Below are positions 44,590-51,668 of a DNA stretch of 51,668 nt, in pieces. The translations under genes were made by a program, and so were the position numbers. The stretch is taken from contig JAHCHD010000014.1 in the NCBI GenBank assembly GCA_026129915.1, forward strand, positions 1-51,668. The letters are read 5' to 3'. Each line of letters starts with the position of its first letter. The stretch's first letter is position 1. The notes below the pieces were generated by a model that was given only the letters and a program-made list of their open reading frames with translations, was not told the origin of the DNA and did no database searches. This DNA is from Bryobacterales bacterium. GTDB lineage: Bacteria; Acidobacteriota; Terriglobia; Bryobacterales; Bryobacteraceae.

Positions 44590-45251
44590 GAGGCCTCCTC
44601 TCGCGGCCTGCCTGATGCGGCACCGCTCCCGTCGCGCACCAACCCGGCGGCCTTGCGCCTGGCAAGCACCGTGGTTCCGCCCAGCACCTGGTCACCGGGC
44701 TTGGCCAGGATCTGCCATTCCGGGCCGAGGATCACATCCGTGCGCGACCCGAACTTAATCATACCCACTCGCTGGCCCTTCTCCACCCGGTCGCCCACCT
44801 TCGGATTAAACACAATACGGCGGGCCAGCAATCCAGCGATCTGGCTAAAGATGATAGTGGCGCCGCTATCCGCCTTCACCTCCACCCGGTTACGCTCATT
44901 CTCATCGGAGGCCTCAGGCCTTATCGCATTCTGGAATTTGCCCTTGCTGTAATCGATGGCAGTGATGACTCCAGCCACCGGTGAACGGTTCACATGGACA
45001 TCGAAGACGCTGAGGAAGATAGAGATGCGCGTCTGCGATTCGCTCACCTCCCGAATCAGCGAGACGGCCCCGTCGGCTGGCGACACGATCACATCTCCGT
45101 CGGGAATCACGCGCTCGGGATCACGAAAGAAGAAGAGGAAGAACGCAGCGATGATGAACAGCGGCAGTGCCAGCCGGGCTTCCACGAAATGCCCCAGCGC
45201 CAAGCCGCCCACCAGAAAGGCAGCGGCCAAAATCCACCCATCTCTTACCAT
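44586..45251 (-). CDS. psd: Phosphatidylserine decarboxylase proenzyme
   Basis: 221 residues, the short form. There are one or two N-terminal membrane segments (WILAAAFLVGGLALGHFV, LALPLFIIAAFFLFFF). VSPADGAV, FLSVFDVHVNRSPVAG and the autocleavage site IKFGSRTDV (Gly-Ser) are present; the Ser becomes the pyruvoyl cofactor. It decarboxylates phosphatidylserine to phosphatidylethanolamine. First gene of psd-pssA-ASADH-like-membrane protein, all tightly overlapping. Confidence 0.95.
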   Translation of the reverse strand: MVRDGWILAAAFLVGGLALGHFVEARLALPLFIIAAFFLFFFRDPERVIPDGDVIVSPADGAVSLIREVSESQTRISIFLSVFDVHVNRSPVAGVITAIDYSKGKFQNAIRPEASDENERNRVEVKADSGATIIFSQIAGLLARRIVFNPKVGDRVEKGQRVGMIKFGSRTDVILGPEWQILAKPGDQVLGGTTVLARRKAAGLVRDGSGAASGRPREEAS

Positions 45252-45603
45252 CTCAATCTGTTTCCGCCATCCAGGTTTCCATTGTGTCAGCTTGGAGGGC
45301 AGGGGAACAAGGCAGCTTCCAGGAAGGGGAAGCCCAGGCGCCGCACCGACGGCGAGTTACAAACAGAACCTTTAGCGGTGGGAGGCCGGGAGAGATCGAA
45401 CTGTGGCGATTCGGCCCCACCGCCTCCGGGGCGCGGAGCCAATCCTAACCCTGGGCTGAATGACCAATGAAATCGGAACCGCGAGTTAGAGAAGGGCATT
45501 ATGGAGAGACCGAGAAGCGCAGCGAGGCCCGAAGCCGGAACGGAGAATTTCCGTTCCGGCTTCGGGAACGCGAGGGCCCGGCGCTGGTTGCCGCTTGGTA
45601 TCG
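45252..45603. other. 352-base intergenic stretch with long hairpin
   Basis: It separates the aminotransferase (stop at 45604) and psd (start at 45251), both on the minus strand. It contains the long hairpin at 45528-45566 and presumably the psd promoter. No credible coding frame was found. Confidence 0.55.
45528..45566. repeat. Long perfect inverted repeat (17-bp stem, 5-base loop)
   Basis: CCCGAAGCCGGAACGGA, loop GAATT, TCCGTTCCGGCTTCGGG. It lies 38 bases downstream of the HisC-like aminotransferase stop. No T-run follows on the minus strand, so it may be a Rho-linked 3' stabiliser, a REP-like element or an intrinsic terminator of unusual kind. Confidence 0.7.
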
Positions 45604-46752
45604 CTAGCCCATGACGGTGGCGATTGCCGCCTTGAACTTGTTCATCTCTTCCTGAGTGCCAATCGAGACGCGAACATGGGTGGGCCATGCGGGCCAGGTA
45701 CGTCCAATCATCACGCCCTTTGCCATCATGCCTTCCCACACTTCGCGGCCAGGCCGGCCCGTCTCTAGCATGAATTTGCAGCTCTCCGACGGAACGAACT
45801 TGTAGCCTTTTTTGTGCATCCAGGAGAATAAGTCCTCACGGATGTTCTTGTTGATCCCCCGGCGCTTTTCGATCAGGTCCTTCTCCTGCAGGCTTGCCAA
45901 TGCGGCCGCTGTGCCCGTGACCGGCAACATCCCGGCACCAAAGTTGTTCAGCTTGGCGAGCAGGTCTGGCCGTCCGATGGCCAAGCCTGCACGAATGCCA
46001 GCCATGCCGTACAGCTTAGAAAACGTGCGCAACACGATGACATCCTTATCTTGGGCAACATAATCCGTGCCGGGAGCGTCGGCGGAAAAATGGATGTAAG
46101 CTTCGTCCAGCAGCAGGATGCTGCCTTTCGGCTTGTTCGCGATTACGTACTCGATGTCCGCCCGGGACGTCATTGTTCCCGTCGGGTTATTCGGATTGCA
46201 GATGTAGATGATGCCCGCGTTCGGATCGGCCTTCACCATTGCTTGCACGTCGTGGCTGAAGTCCTTCCGCAGGGGAACTCGGTGCACCTTCGCGCCGATG
46301 AACTCGGCAGCGCGGGCACCCGCTTCGTAACCGGGGTCGCCCATCACGAAACTGCGCTCCGGTGAGGTGAACGCGACCGTGGAGCGGTAGAGCGGATCGC
46401 TCGATCCGGCGTAAGGTGTGACGTAATTCGGCTTAACGCCATCAAGGCTAGATGCCAGTTGGACATAAGCGCGTGTGTCGGCGGCACCATAACGACCGCC
46501 GTTCTTGGCAACCGCGTAGATGGCCTCAAGCGCCTTCTCCGACGGCCCCAACGGGTTTTCATTGGAGCTGATACGCACAGCGTCGGCGGGTGGCTCCACC
46601 CGTGCAGCGCGCTGCGCCAAGGCGAACTCGTTATAGAACGGAAGGGATGCGCCCGCTGTCAGCAGCGCGGCTGCACGCCCGAAACTACGCCGGGAATGCC
46701 CGCGCGCGGAAAGCTCTTCACGCACGGACTCCTTCATGGATACAGAACTCAT
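45604..46752 (-). CDS. Tat-exported HisC-like PLP aminotransferase
   Basis: 382 residues; ATG at 46752 with GGGGG about five bases upstream. The N-terminus HSRRSFGRAAALLTAGASLPFY is a twin-arginine signal, so the enzyme should fold with PLP in the cytoplasm and then be exported. The catalytic fold has ICNPNNPTGTMT, LLLDEAYIHF and TFSKLYGMAGIRAG with the PLP Lys, and the start region ISSNENPLGPS as in histidinol-phosphate aminotransferases. It is probably not HisC itself because of its location; the substrate is unknown. Divergent from the second aminotransferase. Confidence 0.88.
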   Translation of the reverse strand: MSSVSMKESVREELSARGHSRRSFGRAAALLTAGASLPFYNEFALAQRAARVEPPADAVRISSNENPLGPSEKALEAIYAVAKNGGRYGAADTRAYVQLASSLDGVKPNYVTPYAGSSDPLYRSTVAFTSPERSFVMGDPGYEAGARAAEFIGAKVHRVPLRKDFSHDVQAMVKADPNAGIIYICNPNNPTGTMTSRADIEYVIANKPKGSILLLDEAYIHFSADAPGTDYVAQDKDVIVLRTFSKLYGMAGIRAGLAIGRPDLLAKLNNFGAGMLPVTGTAAALASLQEKDLIEKRRGINKNIREDLFSWMHKKGYKFVPSESCKFMLETGRPGREVWEGMMAKGVMIGRTWPAWPTHVRVSIGTQEEMNKFKAAIATVMG

Positions 46753-46975
46753 GGATGCCCCCAAAAGGTTAGGTTGTCTAGGTGAAAGTGCGCTCGTGAA
46801 GGAGCGAAGATGCGCTCAGGACAGGGAGCAGGGAGGAAACTAGCCTGTTCCCTACTCTAATGCTGATTGGCAAACAGGTCTAATAATTACTTGTTATGTA
46901 ACGTATCCACACTATCTATGGATCCTTCCCATGGGCGCTTCCCTGCCAGCGGCTGCCGCGACGAGTTGCGCCCGC

Positions 46976-48175
46976 ATGTGGAAACCTGCGATTCTGCCAG
47001 CAATGCGAAATAAGCAAATCGCCATGCGCGAGTCGATCATTCGCCAGATGACCATTCTGGCTCGCGAGCACGGAGCCGTTAACCTCGCCCAGGGATTTTC
47101 TGATGAAGACGCCGCGCCGGAACTGAAGCAACTGGCGTTGGATGCCATCGCCCAGGATTGCCACCAGTACACTGACGTGAGGGGAGCACCTTATCTACGG
47201 CAGGCGCTTGCCGAGAAACTGCGTCGATACAACGGTATCGAGGCAGACCCGGATAAGCACATCGTGGTGACCTGTGGTGCTACCGAGGGCATGATGATTG
47301 CCTTCGAAACGCTGCTGGAAGCGGGCGACACGGTGCTTACCTTTGCACCTATGTACGAGAACTACGTCCTGCAATCCGTAGCCACACAGCTGAACGTGAA
47401 GTCGATCGAGTTGGAGGCGCCCGACTTCCAGTTCACGATGGAGACCCTTGAGGCGGCGCGGGATTCAAAGACGCAGGCCATTCTGCTTTCGAATCCGTGG
47501 AACCCCATCGGCAAGGTCTTCACACGGGTGGAACTCCAGACCATCCTGGACTTCGCTGTGAAGCACGACCTGTTCATCTTCAGCGACGAGACTTACGAAT
47601 ACCTGCTCGCCCCTGGACACCAGCATGTGAGCATTGGTTCGCTTCCCGGCGCATCGGATCGAACCGTCACCATCATTTCCGCGGGGAAGACCTATTCCGT
47701 CACCGGTTGGCGAGTCGCTTACCTTGTGGCGCCGGAGCCGTTCGCTGCTCGGCTGAATGTGATGCACGACTTCCACACGGTAACCGCGCCGCACCCCTTC
47801 CAGATTGCGGTGGCCAATGCCACCCATCTTCCGGACTCTTACTATCAGGGATTGCGTGATGAGTATTGGGCACGGAAACAGATACTTTGTGATGCACTGG
47901 CCCAAGCGGGCTTCACCTGGTATGAACCGGGGGGAGCCTATTTTCTGTGGTGTGAGTACAGCAAGCTGAGCGCCGAAGCCGATGTGGCCTTCGCCCGGCG
48001 CCTACTGTTGGAAGGAGGAGTAGCTGGAGTGCCGGGCTCAGTATTCTACGAGCCCGGCAAAGAGCGATACGCGATTCGATTCACCTATTCGAAGTCGCGA
48101 AGGACCATCGAGGCAGCAGCCGCGCGTCTGGCTAAGTTGAACCTTGGTAGCACCGCCACGGTAAGCACAGCTTAA
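46976..48175 (+). CDS. Class I/II PLP aminotransferase (methionine/kynurenine type)
   Basis: 399 residues from the ATG at 46976; ATGs at 46931 and 47003 are alternatives and no clear RBS decides. Family features: VNLAQGFSDE near the start, ILLSNPWNPIGKVF, FSDETYEYLL and the PLP Lys in ISAGKTYSVTGWRVAY. It resembles plant and bacterial kynurenine, glutamine or methionine aminotransferases (YbdL-like). No signal peptide. The stop overlaps the SIMPL-domain gene stop by four bases (TTAA) on opposite strands. Confidence 0.9.
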   Translation: MWKPAILPAMRNKQIAMRESIIRQMTILAREHGAVNLAQGFSDEDAAPELKQLALDAIAQDCHQYTDVRGAPYLRQALAEKLRRYNGIEADPDKHIVVTCGATEGMMIAFETLLEAGDTVLTFAPMYENYVLQSVATQLNVKSIELEAPDFQFTMETLEAARDSKTQAILLSNPWNPIGKVFTRVELQTILDFAVKHDLFIFSDETYEYLLAPGHQHVSIGSLPGASDRTVTIISAGKTYSVTGWRVAYLVAPEPFAARLNVMHDFHTVTAPHPFQIAVANATHLPDSYYQGLRDEYWARKQILCDALAQAGFTWYEPGGAYFLWCEYSKLSAEADVAFARRLLLEGGVAGVPGSVFYEPGKERYAIRFTYSKSRRTIEAAAARLAKLNLGSTATVSTA

Positions 48176-48894
48176 TTGGCTTCGACAGTCACCGTCACCC
48201 GGGAACGAACCTCAATCATCCCTGGCTCTACAGGGGTTTGGGCCGCCGCGGTGTCTGCCATTGCCATGCGCGCTTCCATCATCAGGGGCGTCACCGAAGG
48301 GATCTCCGCGTCGGCAACCGAAACTACGCGGCGCACACGCAGCCCCAGCGCCTTGGCCATCGCTGCCGCCTTATCTCGCGCAGACGAAGTGGCCTGCACC
48401 AGGGCCGCGGTCTTGGACGCTTCTTCGTCCTTTAAGCTAAATCGCAGGGCACTGATGTTGTTGGCGCCAGCGCGGATTGCCGCGTCAATCACCCGGCTGA
48501 CGATCTTCAGGTCGTCGATAGTCACTGCCACGCTATTGCGGGCGACATACTGGGTCACCCGGTTGTTGTCTCGTGAGTTGCTGTACTGCGGATTCACCCA
48601 GTAGCCACTGGTCTTGTACTCCCCTCCTGTTCCAAGCGCCTGTTTGAGCGCGGTGAGAAGCTTCTCAGTTTCCTGGGCATTGCGAGTACCCGCTTCCTGC
48701 GAGGTGGCAGCTTGGGTGACCACAGCCATGCTGATCTGCGCCTGGTCTGGCTTTACAGTGATGACAGCCTCCGAAGATGCGGAGATGCGCGTACCCGTAG
48801 GGGTGGACTCAACGGTCTGGGCTCCCGCGCCCAGCCCCAGCCCAAGAATGCCAGCCGCCGCCAGCGTCATAACGATCGATTGCTTCCTAAGCAA
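48172..48894 (-). CDS. SIMPL-domain (DUF541) exported protein
   Basis: 240 residues from the TTG at 48894, chosen because GGGAGG lies five bases upstream and the product then starts with a clean signal peptide (SIVMTLAAAGILGLGLGAGAQ). The SIMPL domain follows: RISASSEAVITVKPDQAQIS, ARNAQETEKLL-like helices (TRNAQETEKLLTALK), VTQYVARNSVAVTIDDL and VRRVVSVADAEIP. Such proteins are periplasmic and of poorly known function, and are sometimes linked to stress. The frame is open to 48978, but that extension buries the signal. Confidence 0.9.
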   Translation of the reverse strand: MLRKQSIVMTLAAAGILGLGLGAGAQTVESTPTGTRISASSEAVITVKPDQAQISMAVVTQAATSQEAGTRNAQETEKLLTALKQALGTGGEYKTSGYWVNPQYSNSRDNNRVTQYVARNSVAVTIDDLKIVSRVIDAAIRAGANNISALRFSLKDEEASKTAALVQATSSARDKAAAMAKALGLRVRRVVSVADAEIPSVTPLMMEARMAMADTAAAQTPVEPGMIEVRSRVTVTVEAN

Positions 48895-48899
48895 ATCAG

Positions 48900-48905
48900 C
48901 CTCCC
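48900..48905 (-). promoter_or_regulatory. Shine-Dalgarno deciding the TTG start of the SIMPL protein
   Basis: On the minus strand GGGAGG, five bases (CTGAT), then TTG CTT AGG AAG. It places the signal peptide at the N-terminus. Confidence 0.6.
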
Positions 48906-49011
48906 AATAATGTATGTTCGACTCTGTCTTGATTACACCTGAATCCGCAGCCGGGAAAAAGCGCCCGAAGGGGGACACCCTCTCGATTCGCGCCGTGCCC
49001 TGGGGGTTTCG

Positions 49012-50520
49012 TCAACGCGGTTCTGGATTGTGGCGGCCTTTTCGATAGCGCTGGATAAGGGGCCATACCAATGAAAGCACGGTGGCAACCACAAAGAACG
49101 CGACAATCGGGCGAAGAAAGATGGAAGGCCAATCGCCCCGGCTCAAGATGAGGGCTCGCCTTAGGTTTGACTCCATCATCGGGCCAAGGATGAGCCCTAG
49201 AACCAGGGGACCCAAGGGAATTTCCATCCAACGGAATGCCAACCCCAGTACTCCAGCCGCCAGCATCACCCAGACATCCGTTACCGAATTGGCCAGGGCG
49301 TAACTGCCCACCACTGAAAGCAGCAAAATCGCGGTCCAGAGCCAGGGTTTGGGTACCCGTAGCGCCGCGGCAAGCGGACGGGCTGCAATGATTCCTAGCA
49401 CGGATATCATGAGTGCCGCCAGCAGCATCAACGCAATGATGGAATACACCAGTGGTGCGTTGTCCCGGAACAGCAGTGGTCCCGGTTGAACGCCATGGAT
49501 GAGCAGGGCGCCGATGAGAATCGCAGATGGAGCATCGCCGGGGATTCCTAGCGTGAGCATGGTGGTCATGGCGCCGCCAATGGCCGAGTTACACGCGGTG
49601 GTACTGGCCGCCAAACCTTCCACGGATCCCTTTCCGAACTCCTCGGGCTTTCGCGAGAGGCGGCGCGTCTGTTCCCAGCAGATGACCGCGGCAATATCAC
49701 CGCCCGCTGCAGGAATTGCGCCCACCACCGTGCCGATGCCGGATCCAATGGCCCCTGGGAGCCACATACGCTTCCAGGTAGCCGCGGACGGAAACACGCG
49801 CCCAAGCCTCGTTGCGACCGCCGCGCCCACGCTGACGGCTTGCTGCTGGCGGTGCGCAAGCATTTGGTGAAAGACCTCACCCACGCCAAACAATCCGATC
49901 ATCACCGGCACAAACGCGATGCCGTCGAAGAACTCTGCCTGGCCGAAGGTGAAGCGGGCCACCGCCATCATGGGGTCGAGTCCAACGGTGCTGATCACAA
50001 GTCCGAGTATTCCGCTAAGCATGCCCTTGGCGAGTTGATTGCCAGAGACGCCCGCCATCAGGCTGATGCCAAAAAGCGCGAGAGCGAAGTACTCGGGCGG
50101 GCCAAACCGGAGACTGAAACTGGCAATAGGGAACGCGGCAATCGCCAGGAACAAGACACTCACCACTTGCCCAATGAGCGCAAACAGGGAGTTAATGCCG
50201 AGTGCTAGCCCGGCTTCCCCGCGCTGAGCCATCGGGTACCCATCCCAGGAAGCCGCAATCGAAGCTGGTGTACCAGGGATGTTCAGAAGCAGCGCGGGGA
50301 TACCGCCTGCAGGAATTGCGCCGCAATAGATCCCCAGCAGCATCGCCATGCCCTCTTCGGCATTCAGCCAAAAGGTGATGGGAGTGAGCAACGCCACCCC
50401 CATGGTGGCAGTGAGGCCGGGCAGGGCTCCAAACAGTCCGCCCATCAACAAGCCCGCTACCAGGTAGAGCAGCACCATTGGTTGGAAGATTGCCGAAAAG
50501 CCTTGGATGAGTGCGTCCAT
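49012..50520 (-). CDS. Tripartite tricarboxylate transporter large permease (TctA family)
   Basis: 502 residues from the ATG at 50520, four bases after the TctB gene. About 12 hydrophobic segments. Family landmarks are GALPGLTATMGVALLTPITF, IYCGAIPAGGIPALLLNIPG and the second related repeat with AIPAAGGDIAAVICWEQ and LGIPGDAPSAILIGALLIHG. TctA is the solute/cation symport subunit; the substrate is likely a carboxylate but cannot be read. Last gene of tctC-tctB-tctA. Confidence 0.93.
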   Translation of the reverse strand: MDALIQGFSAIFQPMVLLYLVAGLLMGGLFGALPGLTATMGVALLTPITFWLNAEEGMAMLLGIYCGAIPAGGIPALLLNIPGTPASIAASWDGYPMAQRGEAGLALGINSLFALIGQVVSVLFLAIAAFPIASFSLRFGPPEYFALALFGISLMAGVSGNQLAKGMLSGILGLVISTVGLDPMMAVARFTFGQAEFFDGIAFVPVMIGLFGVGEVFHQMLAHRQQQAVSVGAAVATRLGRVFPSAATWKRMWLPGAIGSGIGTVVGAIPAAGGDIAAVICWEQTRRLSRKPEEFGKGSVEGLAASTTACNSAIGGAMTTMLTLGIPGDAPSAILIGALLIHGVQPGPLLFRDNAPLVYSIIALMLLAALMISVLGIIAARPLAAALRVPKPWLWTAILLLSVVGSYALANSVTDVWVMLAAGVLGLAFRWMEIPLGPLVLGLILGPMMESNLRRALILSRGDWPSIFLRPIVAFFVVATVLSLVWPLIQRYRKGRHNPEPR

Positions 50521-50524
50521 GATT

Positions 50525-51010
50525 TCAACCGAGATCCACACGAAGCCCCAGCTGGAAGATTGCGTACAGTGCCAAGGGGAACAACACCATGGCGATCTTT
50601 GTGTTTCGCCAGGATGCACCGCTCAGCCGCATCAGCGCCAGAACCAACAAAGGGGTCCTCAGTAGGAAAGGAGCCAACTCCCAGGTAAAGACGAAGATCG
50701 CAAGCAATAGCGTGGCGGATGCGGGCAGCAGCCAGGTTTGGGCGGGCGAGGCTGGCTGATGGTGCTGGTTCTCGGCCCGTGGGCGCTCCAAACCAAGCAG
50801 CAGCGCAAACCCTAAAATCAATGATCCCAGCACGGCGGGGAAGAATCCGGGACCGGGCAGGTTCCCAATGCCCGCTGGCAACTTCCAGGCTGCCACCAGG
50901 ATCGCCACCCCAAGTGCGCCGAAGAGTAGCGCGACCAGCCGACTGCCGGTGATCAGCCGGGCGGCGCCATGGGTCACCGAAGAAGCAGGCTTTCCTGAGT
51001 GATCCCTCAT
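50525..51010 (-). CDS. Tripartite tricarboxylate transporter small permease (TctB family)
   Basis: 161 residues, about four hydrophobic segments: VALLFGALGVAILVAAWKL, PGFFPAVLGSLILGFALLLG, WLLPASATLLLAIFVFTWE and IAMVLFPLALYAIFQLG. GPGFFPAVLG is typical of TctB. Its ATG overlaps the TctC stop (ATGA at 51007-51010), so translation is coupled. It helps TctA; its exact role is unclear. Confidence 0.85.
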   Translation of the reverse strand: MRDHSGKPASSVTHGAARLITGSRLVALLFGALGVAILVAAWKLPAGIGNLPGPGFFPAVLGSLILGFALLLGLERPRAENQHHQPASPAQTWLLPASATLLLAIFVFTWELAPFLLRTPLLVLALMRLSGASWRNTKIAMVLFPLALYAIFQLGLRVDLG

Positions 51011-51668
51011 GAGCTTAGCCCTAAGAGGCGCGGGACGCGTTCGGCGAAGAATGAGGCTTGTTGAATTGCGAATTCCGTGAATTCGTCTGCGCCAAGGTAG
51101 GCCGCTTCCATCGCCCGTTCGCGGCAGACTTCTTGGAAGAGGTCGCTATCAAACGCTTGGCGGAACGCCGGAGCAAGTTTTTGTTTGACCTCCACCGGCA
51201 GGCCTCTAGGGCCAAAAAAGCCGCTCCAGGCGAGTGCGCCGAAGGGTTCACCCTGCTCGGCGACGCAGGGCACTTCGGGCAACAAAGGAGTTCGTTCCGT
51301 ATCGAAAATGGCCAGTGCACGGAGACTATTCGCAAGGATCTGAGGGATGGCTTCGCCAACGCCCATCACCGCGAGGTCGATGTGTCCGCCCATCAGGTTC
51401 GTGATGGAAGCAGAGGATCCGCCGAAGGGAACGTGCACAAGTTTGAGGCCGAGAGCCTGCTCCATGAGCAGTGTGTTCAGATGCCAGATGGACCCCGTAC
51501 CGCTGTTTCCTGCAATGTAGTAGCCGGGGCGAGCACGCATTGCGGAGACGAAGCGTTCAAAGTCGGCAGGTCCGCTGGTGGCGCGCACCACCAGAACCGG
51601 CCGGGTTTTTGACACCAGGCAAAGAGGGTCCACTACGTCCGGAGCTACCTGTGTATACCCCAGTGTCT
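51007..51668 (-). CDS. Tripartite tricarboxylate transporter substrate-binding protein (TctC family), 5' end outside window
   Basis: At least 219 residues, open to the right edge; the signal peptide and lobe I start lie beyond the window. Family features: YYIAGNSGTGSIWHLNTLLM, VHVPFGGSSASITNLMGGHIDL and PEVPCVAEQGEP. TctC proteins bind a carboxylate in the periplasm and deliver it to TctA/TctB. First gene visible of the three-gene operon. Confidence 0.92.
   Translation of the reverse strand, partial: TLGYTQVAPDVVDPLCLVSKTRPVLVVRATSGPADFERFVSAMRARPGYYIAGNSGTGSIWHLNTLLMEQALGLKLVHVPFGGSSASITNLMGGHIDLAVMGVGEAIPQILANSLRALAIFDTERTPLLPEVPCVAEQGEPFGALAWSGFFGPRGLPVEVKQKLAPAFRQAFDSDLFQEVCRERAMEAAYLGADEFTEFAIQQASFFAERVPRLLGLSS

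Overview
The window is a GC-rich bacterial chromosome segment of ordinary gene density. It most resembles an acidobacterium of the Bryobacterales/Solibacter type. That placement is inferred from the mixture of contents: many Tat-exported carbohydrate or nucleoside enzymes (nucleoside hydrolase, Gfo/Idh/MocA, sugar isomerase-like, sulfatase, aminotransferase), a tripartite tricarboxylate transporter, a HemQ-type coproheme decarboxylase homologue, a bacterial microcompartment (BMC) shell gene with an aldehyde dehydrogenase, and the housekeeping order tig-clpX-lon-engB-rho. No rRNA or tRNA gene, CRISPR array, IS element or prophage was seen.

Layout. 1-5.4 kb: end of an unknown gene, a HipA-like kinase, a small protein, a Tat-exported nucleoside hydrolase, then a histone-H1-like lysine/alanine-rich protein and a LysM lytic transglycosylase that also ends in a basic tail. 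5.7-8.7 kb: small membrane and receiver-like proteins, a PAS-AAA-Fis sigma-54 activator preceded by a perfect palindrome, and a glycine-rich RRM protein with a strong terminator. 8.9-14.9 kb: recJ, an acidic unknown, a long BMC-type CoA-acylating aldehyde dehydrogenase, a BMC-H shell protein, a DJ-1/PfpI protein and a membrane protein. 15-20.6 kb: HemQ homologue, selA, a PIG-L deacetylase, Gfo/Idh/MocA and rlmN. 20.9-29.3 kb: LemA, a GH30-like protein, a small secreted protein, hemL, a geranylgeranyl-reductase-family flavoprotein, a lipoprotein, a sugar isomerase-like protein and a sulfatase.

29.4-38.2 kb is a long leftward housekeeping block: metK, tig, clpX, lon, engB, rho (listed in transcription order). 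clpP is not between tig and clpX, where it commonly lies. 38.4-42.7 kb: RNase T2, an RluD-type pseudouridine synthase, two unusual convergent proteins that each join a peptidoglycan-binding module to a putative hydrolase without a signal peptide, and a small membrane protein. 42.7-45.3 kb: psd-pssA-(ASADH-like without catalytic Cys) phospholipid operon. 45.6-48.9 kb: Tat-exported HisC-like aminotransferase, cytosolic aminotransferase and a SIMPL-domain protein. 48.9-51.7 kb: tctC-tctB-tctA, cut by the window end.

The points most worth a second look are the small BMC satellite locus with its extended aldehyde dehydrogenase, the two peptidoglycan-binding hydrolase-like proteins, the GCAATTGC palindromes before the sigma-54 activator, and several homologues that appear to lack a family-defining residue (GH30-like, ASADH-like, HemQ). 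Several genes (tig, rho, SIMPL protein, probably clpX) seem to start at TTG with strong Shine-Dalgarno sequences.
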